The position numbers and the translations under genes were made by a program. The notes below the pieces were generated by a model. The model saw only the letters and a program-made list of their open reading frames with translations. It was not told where the DNA came from and ran no database searches. This document shows positions 57,925-64,000 of a stretch of 64,000 nt of DNA, one piece after another (positions within the stretch are counted from its first letter, which is position 1; each line of letters starts with the position of its first letter). Source of the stretch: Ottelia alismoides (Eukaryota > Streptophyta > Magnoliopsida > Alismatales > Hydrocharitaceae); assembly GCA_037367405.1 (NCBI GenBank), contig JAZKJV010000086.1, forward strand, positions 1,116,001 to 1,180,000. The letters run 5' to 3'.

Positions 57925-59250
57925 GGCAACGGATTTTGTATGATTCTGTGTGGTTATTTGTTCATTTATTTGATCCTTTGTCCATGTCCTTCATTTATTT
58001 ATTTGAGTGAATTTTATTTGATATTATTCATGGACTGCTCTGACCATCTCTTTCTTTTTGTCTTTAATGCGAGGGATCGCCAAGCGACGGAGGACCTCCT
58101 AGGAGGACCTATGCACCCCAGCAAGGCGGAGTTGGCTCTTCTATGCCCAGCCAACAGGAGAGAGCATCTATGACAGGAGACGGAGAACTTTTGCAGACAG
58201 TCTCTATTTTATGCATTTTATATTATTTCATTTTATTAGGTATATTTATGTGAGAGAGTGACCCTTAGAATTTTGTAATAATACAGGACTCTCACAGGTA
58301 CACTCCGACTCCCGAGGTCCATTGCCCGAGGGATTGTTCCCTTGGGGGCCTCGACGGTTTTGACACTTTTTCGTTTTTATTTTATTTTTATTATTTTGTG
58401 TGAATGAGCCCTAGCTTAGGAATTGCTTGCCGATAGATTAAGGCCCAAACACCCTAATATATTTGCATGTACCTATAGTGCGTTTTGGACCTAGTCAAAT
58501 CTAAACAGTCGGTTCATTTATCTCTTAACCCCTGTGCCGTGAGCGAGCCCCATCAAGCGCTACTCCTGAACTCGAGCGTGTCGAGAAGAGGAGGGGTGAG
58601 CCAAGACCGGACCCTTAGGTTAGGGATATGTGACCGACTTGTGGTGCTTCACGATAATAGCAGTTACTATCCTAGGGCGATTTCTTCGGCTTGCATTTGC
58701 ATATAGCATAGGTTTCAATTCTGTTATGCATCCCGCATGGAGAGAGCTGGGAAGCACTGTAAGTCTTCTTACTTAGCATGCATCATCGATTTCCGACTTG
58801 CATGGCTTTTCCGACTTCTCCCTATGTTTTTGACCACTTAGGATGCTTAATGGAAATTGGAACCGCGATAGGCACGTGCATTGAAAATACCCAAAAAAAA
58901 AAGTGATAACTTAAATAAAATCGGGACTGCTAACTCTATTGGACTTAAAATAAAACATGATGGATTTCCTTGTTTTGGGGAGAGCAACCCCCTCATTGTA
59001 TGCGTTTTAAATTGCTTACGTACACACTAAGGAGTAGAGCCCAAATCCTATCAAGCCTCCTACGTGATTGTACAATTTTTGTGATTCTCACCTAACTCTA
59101 AAAATGAAAAGATAAATGACCGTCACCTGATGGTCTTCACTGTGTTGAGTAGGTGAATTGGGGGTGTTGCCTTGTGTATTGATTGTGACTTGGAGTTCAT
59201 TGTGTTTTCCATTCATTATTAGAGTAGACGGTCCCGTCCGTGTGAGTCAT
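57925..59250 (+). other. Leader of the LARD-like element
   Basis: Non-coding. It contains blocks in the same order as the leader of the Athila-like element (58,450-58,490; 58,545-58,620; 58,735-58,800; 58,978-59,000; 59,150-59,175). A short frame near 58,100 (GGPMHPSKAELALLCPA) is not continued. Conservation of order suggests this part is kept because it is used in trans, for example for packaging; that is inference. Confidence 0.75.
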
Positions 59251-59429
59251 GCATTTTTCATCTTTGAGTCTCTCTATCTCTCTTATACATATATCTCTTC
59301 ATCATGCATCGAGTCGTGATATTGGCGCTTGAGCTCAATCATTCTTCGCCAAGTCCTTTGTTTCCCGCTTCTTCACCATCTTCTATGTATCCATCGTACC
59401 ATCTTCTCTGGTTCGAGGAGAGACCGCTC

Positions 59430-61720
59430 TTCGGACCGCAATTTTGACGGTGTTCCCGCCTTGTGTGGAACACCCAATTTTGTCTATGTCCCAATTTTCT
59501 CGCCCGCCCTCCTCGTACCCTCTGTATCATCTCTCTCTTTATCCGGGAATGCTGTGCATATTGATGAGGCCCGCATCGAGGATTATTTATACAGATTATT
59601 TGTGTAAGTCGGGCATGATATTGCGGATGCTGAGATTGATTTGGTGGATTTGACTTTTGATGCATGCATATGTGCTTATTGAGGATTTGTGTGATGCATG
59701 ATAATTAGGTGTGATTCTTTATTGAAGATTTAGATCTTGCACACCGGATTGAGGATGTAATGAGCTTCAGTGATTTGAGGATGATATCAGGATGTTTCTA
59801 TTGTTTTATCCATTTCGAGGTTCCTACCATCTGTGATTTCTGGGCTGAATAGACTATCTTGATATATGCTTCATGATGACGATGATTGGAACCCACATGA
59901 TTTCTCTTCTACATGAGTGACCCATCCTCGATCTCCTGACTTCATTATCCACCCCTGGCACTTAGAGGATTCCTGACTATTTTTTGTGCCATCTCAGTTG
60001 ACTGGATTGACCCAAGGGATGCTTGGTGAATGACATGATTATTCGCTCCCTGACATGATCTTATGCCCTCCGAATAATTGAATGATTTATTGCTTTTGAG
60101 GACCTGAGATGACTTGCCAGCATTCCCATGACCTTCATTATAGCTCGCATTGCTCCCCGAGGACTATCTGCGGGAGAATGCGACAATTTCTAGGACTGCG
60201 GTTTCATTCACTGCTTGGGTCGCCATTGTGATGGGACCCGAAACCGAGTCGTACGATATGTTTGATTGGCCTCCCCCTGTGATTGTGTACTTGACCTGTT
60301 GGTACACGAGGCCAATGTATTTGACTCATCTGAGTCCGCTCTCCTTGACGGTCCTCGCAAGGCAGAGCTCCACTTTTCTGATTATTCCATGCCTGGTTCA
60401 TAGCTCTCCGAGGGTTATCTGCGAGAGGCTATGACACATTATTGCTATAATGGTCTCTTCTACTGGTAGACGGTCGGCCGTCTATCGAGACTATATTTCT
60501 GTGGATCCGTCTGATGGGTCCGGCTCCTTCGAGCCCTTCTCTCTCCTTGACGACCCTCGCAAGGACGAGATGTACTCTGATTATTCACTGCATAGCTCAC
60601 ATCGCTTCCCGAGGACTATCTGCGGACGGATATGACACTTTCTTTACGATCGGCTTCACTCATTTCCTGTGCTGCCACCTTGTTGGGGCACGGAGCCGAC
60701 TCATCTGATTTGTGCACTCGGTCTCCATTTCTGATTATGCGCCTAATCTGTTGGGGCATGAGACTGACTTGTTTAGACTCATTTGAGTCCGCTCTCCTTG
60801 ACGGTCCTCGCAAGGATGAGCTCTTATTATTCATTTGATTAGTTCGTAGCTCCCCGAGGGTTATCTGCGGGAGACTACGACATATTTCAGATCTGATTGG
60901 TCTCTTCTGTTGGTAGCCGCCTTGTCGACTACTGAGACCACTATGTGGATCCGTCTGATGGATCCGGCTCCTTTGAGCCCGCTCTCCTTGACGACCCTCG
61001 CAAGGTAGAAGCACTTTCTGACTATTCCCTGTCTAGATCGCAGTACTCTCCGAGGACTATCTGCGGGAGGCTGCGACACTCTATTTACGCTCGGTTCCCA
61101 CCTTCTGATTGTGTCTCCTCTCTGTTGGAGCACGGAGCCGGGTCGTCTGATATGCAATACTTTTGGTCCCATCCTGAGTTGCCTATCCGATCTGCGGATC
61201 ATGGGACCCATCTGATTAGACTCCTTTGAGTCTGCTCGCCTTGACGGTCCTCGCAGGGTTGAGTTTTTGATATCTGCTATTCCCTTGACTAGTTGGAAGC
61301 CCGCTCCCCGAGGGTTATTTGCGGGACGCTGCCACACTTTCTCGATTTTTCGGTCTCTTCTGCTGGTAGCCGATCTGTCGCCTATCGAGACCGTCTCTGT
61401 GATCCGTCTGATGGATCAGGCTCCTTTGGGCCCGCTCTCCTTGACGACCCTCGTCCGGGTGAGCTTCTGTTCTGATTATTCATTGCTTAGCATGTACCAC
61501 TCTCCGAGGGTTATCTGCGGGAGGGTACATCATTTTCTAGGTACGCGGCTTCATTTCTGGTGTCTCCCCGTTGGTGGAGCACGAAGCCGGACCTTCTGAC
61601 TTATGTACTCGGTTTCCTCCCTGGTTGTGTCTCCTGTCTGTTGGAGCACGGAGCCGAGTACTCTAATTATTCTCGAATTTTGCTCACCTTGAGGACCCTC
61701 GCAGGAGTGAGCCACATATT
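59430..61720 (+). repeat. Array of imperfect-repeat hairpins replacing gag-pol
   Basis: Diverged repeated modules, each able to fold. One family has loop core CTCCCCGAGG, GTTATC, TGCGGGAG, with outer arms TCGCATT/AATGCGA (60,145-60,183), TCATAGC/GCTATGA (60,398-60,434), TCGTAG/CTACGA (60,844-60,880), TCGCAG/CTGCGA (61,038-61,076) and ATGTACC/GGTACAT (61,492-61,530). Others are TAGACGG/CCGTCTA inside GTCTC/GAGAC (60,453-60,491), GTACTCGG/CCGAGTAC (61,605-61,661), GGCTTC/GAAGCC (61,547-61,588), ATTATTCG/CGAATAAT (60,038-60,078) and GGTGTTCC/GGAACACC (59,449-59,474). CCTTGACGGTCCTCGCAAGG-type units recur about six times. No coding domain. Confidence 0.85.
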
Positions 61721-61789
61721 GTGTTGTTCGGTGTATTCTTGTGACTTTCAGATTATATCACCACCGTGCAGCACACAGTCTCATATGCC

Positions 61790-63661
61790 TTATTTCTGAT
61801 CTATCGTATATACTCTGTATATACTTTAGCCATAACTCGTACTTTCGTGTAATTATTAATAAATATGGCTAAAAATAAGATATAATTCATTAATAATGCT
61901 TCTTATTCTTCAAATTCTTTGTGTATATACTGATTAATAAATCAGGTTAAAAATAGTTTTGCAAAATGATTTGAAGAATGGTATTAACTGTTTGGAAAAC
62001 TTTTTGTGAAATATTTTCAACCTTTGTAAAAACATTTTGATTGCAAAATTTTCTATTTGTGTGAAATAAAGGATTTGAAAACCTATTTGCAAATGATTGT
62101 GAAAATATTTTTGTAAAAATATTGTGAAAATGTATATATAGTGTTTGCAAAATCTTTGTAAAATGGATTTCAAATGATTGTAAATATTTGCAAAAATCAT
62201 TTTGTACTATAGTTTTCAAAAATGATTTTTCAAATAAATTTGAGGAATAAAAGCATCAAAATAAAATACCTAAAATTCTTTATCAATTGTGTATACACCT
62301 AAATAAAAAAAACACTTTGTAAATTATCTAAGTCTTGTAAAATAAAGCAGCACGCCCGTGTAAATAGCTGTACATATTTTATACTTTGAGTGCCAAAATT
62401 ATTTGCAAACTTTTCTTTGTGTAAAAACTCCTCTCTTTGTTTTCATGTTCTTTGAAAAATTGCATTATTCTGTGCATATTTGTAAATAGAATTTGCATAG
62501 CATTCATATTCTTTTATTGAGCTTGATGATTGAACTAGTCCAATAAAATCGAAGATTGGAGCTTGGTTGGACCTTACTGCACCTAATTGCACTGGAACCC
62601 TACGGGAACTAGGTTTAAGGTACTTCAGGTCTATTCAGACTTAATTCTTTGAGAAATCAGGGCTAGGTTCAAGTCACCTCAGTGGACTAACTAGAACTTT
62701 TCGAAACACACGTATGACTCTTGTCGGTTGTGACCTAACTTGGACACTTGCACCTTTCACTTGGCTCAACTCAGTTGGAGTGGTGAGGGGGTTGGATTTG
62801 CCAGTCTGAGACGCACACGAGTGGAAACATTCGTCCTCATCTAGGGAGGGAAGTGCACCCCAACCTGGTCCAGTTTCAATGAAGTCGAATGACAGGAGAG
62901 TGTGGGTTGCAATAAAGCTTCAAAAGAGGGATAGTCTTCTGGCTCAAGAGGAAAAAGTCCTTATGTAAATGCTGCTGTACATAGTATGTTGAAAAAAAAA
63001 AGTGGACAGGCTTGTAAATAAAAAGAAAAGTGCCTGCAAGAGAATGTATATTTGTTGTATAGAAAATAAGCAAGCTTGAGCATCAAAGTTACACCATGTG
63101 AGCCTGCAGCTGGATGACTCGACTACACTGGTCTTGCATCCCCAGGATTGGTAGCTACACTGGCTACTGTCCATTTTTCTTTTCTTCACCCCCTCCTCTT
63201 GAGTTGGATGCCACTTGAACTTAGAAGGGAATACCCCGCTCCTTGACGGTAGAGGGATGGATTGGGGAATCATTGGGTTGTCATTCTGGAGAAGTCAGTT
63301 TCCTTTGTCATTTCAGTTGGGGAGAGCCACTATCACTTACACCGTACAAGTCAGCTTCATAGTCATAAGGGTTTGCGTATGATGTAGGCTAGTTCTGACC
63401 TGGCTATTGAGGTGATTTGAACCAAGTTCTGTGACTATCGAAGGCTGTTGTGTTTTAAATTTGGTTCCCGATTAGGTTCCACACACATGCTCACACCAAG
63501 GTCTAACCTGAGATCCAAACCTTGATTTTGTACAGATGAGTTTAATAATCATGACCAATTCAATTTATTCTTTAAATTCTTTATTTTTACTTTTTCTTTT
63601 CTTCTTATTCTTTGTTCTTTTTGTACTTATTGCATAAGTATTTGCTAGGGACTAGCAAAGG
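61790..63661 (+). other. 3' non-coding region of the LARD-like element
   Basis: Matches, in the same order, the reverse complement of 39,999-41,600 of the Athila-like element: TTTAGCCATAACTC (about 61,825), the TTTGCAAAAT-rich stretch (61,950-62,230), TTAATTCTTTGAG (about 62,640) and GGAATACCCCGCT (about 63,228). No coding frame is seen. Short frames on the minus strand at 61,934-62,219 are low-complexity A+T artefacts. Confidence 0.75.
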
Positions 63662-63675
63662 CAAGTATAGGGGGG
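63662..63675 (+). promoter_or_regulatory. Polypurine tract of the LARD-like element
   Basis: CAAGTATAGGGGGG immediately before the TGATGAATCT of the 3' LTR. It has the same form as the tract of the Athila-like element. Confidence 0.85.
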
Positions 63676-64000
63676 TGATGAATCTCCATTTCATCACCTT
63701 TATTCTATCATTTTGGCCTTAAAAACCCCAGCAAATGCATGTAAATAGCATTAATTTGTATAAAATAGCATTCATTATTTATTGTATTTACTGTACATAG
63801 AATAAGGTTTTTAATGCCAAAATTATAGAATAAAGAGAAGAAAAGAAAAAAGGAATAAAATATTGCAAATATTTTATGACCCTAACCCCGAGACCAAGGC
63901 CAGCATGGACTTGGTCGACAAGGAATAAAGTAGGGGGAGATAAGGGCCAATAATACAATAAATACCTCATTTATTCATCCATTCATTTATGCATTTTTTG
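63676..64000 (+). repeat. 3' LTR of the LARD-like element (first 325 bp)
   Basis: Begins TGATGAATCTCCATTTCATCA and appears identical, base for base, to 54,437-54,761 over all that the window shows. The rest is beyond the window. Confidence 0.95.

Larger units (their letters stand above)
54437..64000 (+). mobile_element. LARD-like non-autonomous Athila-related element
   Basis: 5' LTR 54,437-57,904, tRNA-Asp-like PBS 57,907-57,924, 5.77 kb internal region, polypurine tract, and 3' LTR from 63,676 (running off the window). The internal region encodes none of gag, protease, RT, RNase H or integrase. Leader and 3' region match those of the Athila-like element at 36,574-52,263. The first 325 bp of the two LTRs appear identical, so insertion is recent. 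GGGTA (54,432-54,436) is the left target flank. Confidence 0.92.

Noticed and set aside
60204..61337. Minus-strand frames with recurring peptides such as RRADS and EGRQGER
   Set aside because: The peptide repeats follow from the repeated hairpin DNA. Frames are broken by indels between modules, and no family is recognised.
59430..61720. Hammerhead ribozyme (retrozyme) in the hairpin array
   Set aside because: CTGATGG occurs, but I do not find the CTGATGA plus GAAA core with the right stems.
59430..61720. CRISPR-like array
   Set aside because: The repeats are diverged, palindromic and irregularly spaced, and the context is a plant retrotransposon.

Overview
This window is plant nuclear DNA made almost entirely of transposable elements. 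The main evidence is LTR retrotransposons with primer-binding sites for initiator-Met tRNA (Ty1/copia) and tRNA-Asp (Ty3/gypsy, Athila-like), a hAT transposase remnant, and high A+T spacer. I see no intact host gene. The species cannot be read from the sequence; a large, repeat-rich angiosperm genome fits.

Left part (1-22,950): two closely related Ty1/copia elements lie head to tail and share one LTR. The order is internal region A (1-3,156), full LTR (3,157-5,661), PBS, internal region B (5,662-11,338), then a third LTR. That LTR is split by a solo Athila-type LTR (11,642-15,398, plus strand, 5-bp target duplication GAGAT). A fourth, more diverged copia LTR follows and is split by a second solo LTR (17,764-21,431, minus strand, duplication TGCAT/TACAT). 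All copia reading frames are broken, and several catalytic residues are substituted.

Middle (22,950-34,658): a degraded minus-strand copia element C (LTR 23,566-25,938, pol and leader remnants to about 30,180), then a hAT transposase tail with a hAT-like end (about 30,720-31,375), A+T-rich repetitive DNA, about 1.6 kb of unassigned sequence, and a roughly 400-bp fold-back (MITE-like) element.

Right part (34,659-64,000): a stack of nested insertions. A copia LTR (34,659-36,573) is cut by a minus-strand Athila-like element (3' LTR 36,574-39,982; pol and gag 42,093-48,939; PBS 50,244-50,261; 5' LTR from 50,265). Its 5' LTR is cut by another minus-strand LTR (52,264-54,436), and that is cut by a plus-strand, LARD-like non-autonomous element (54,437 to beyond the window). 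The right ends of all four lie outside the window.

The Athila-like element carries a complete set of gag, protease, RT, RNase H and integrase domains, disabled by nonsense codons that are all TAG or TGA. The LARD-like element shares its PBS type, leader, 3' region, polypurine tract and LTR termini, so it could plausibly be mobilised by such a partner. Where gag-pol should be, it carries about 2.3 kb of imperfect-repeat hairpins. Members of one hairpin family keep the same loop while their outer stem arms differ together. This covarying array is the most unusual signal in the window. Other notable points are an integrase fragment captured inside the Athila 3' LTR, and a set of palindromes abutting polypurine tracts downstream of integrase.
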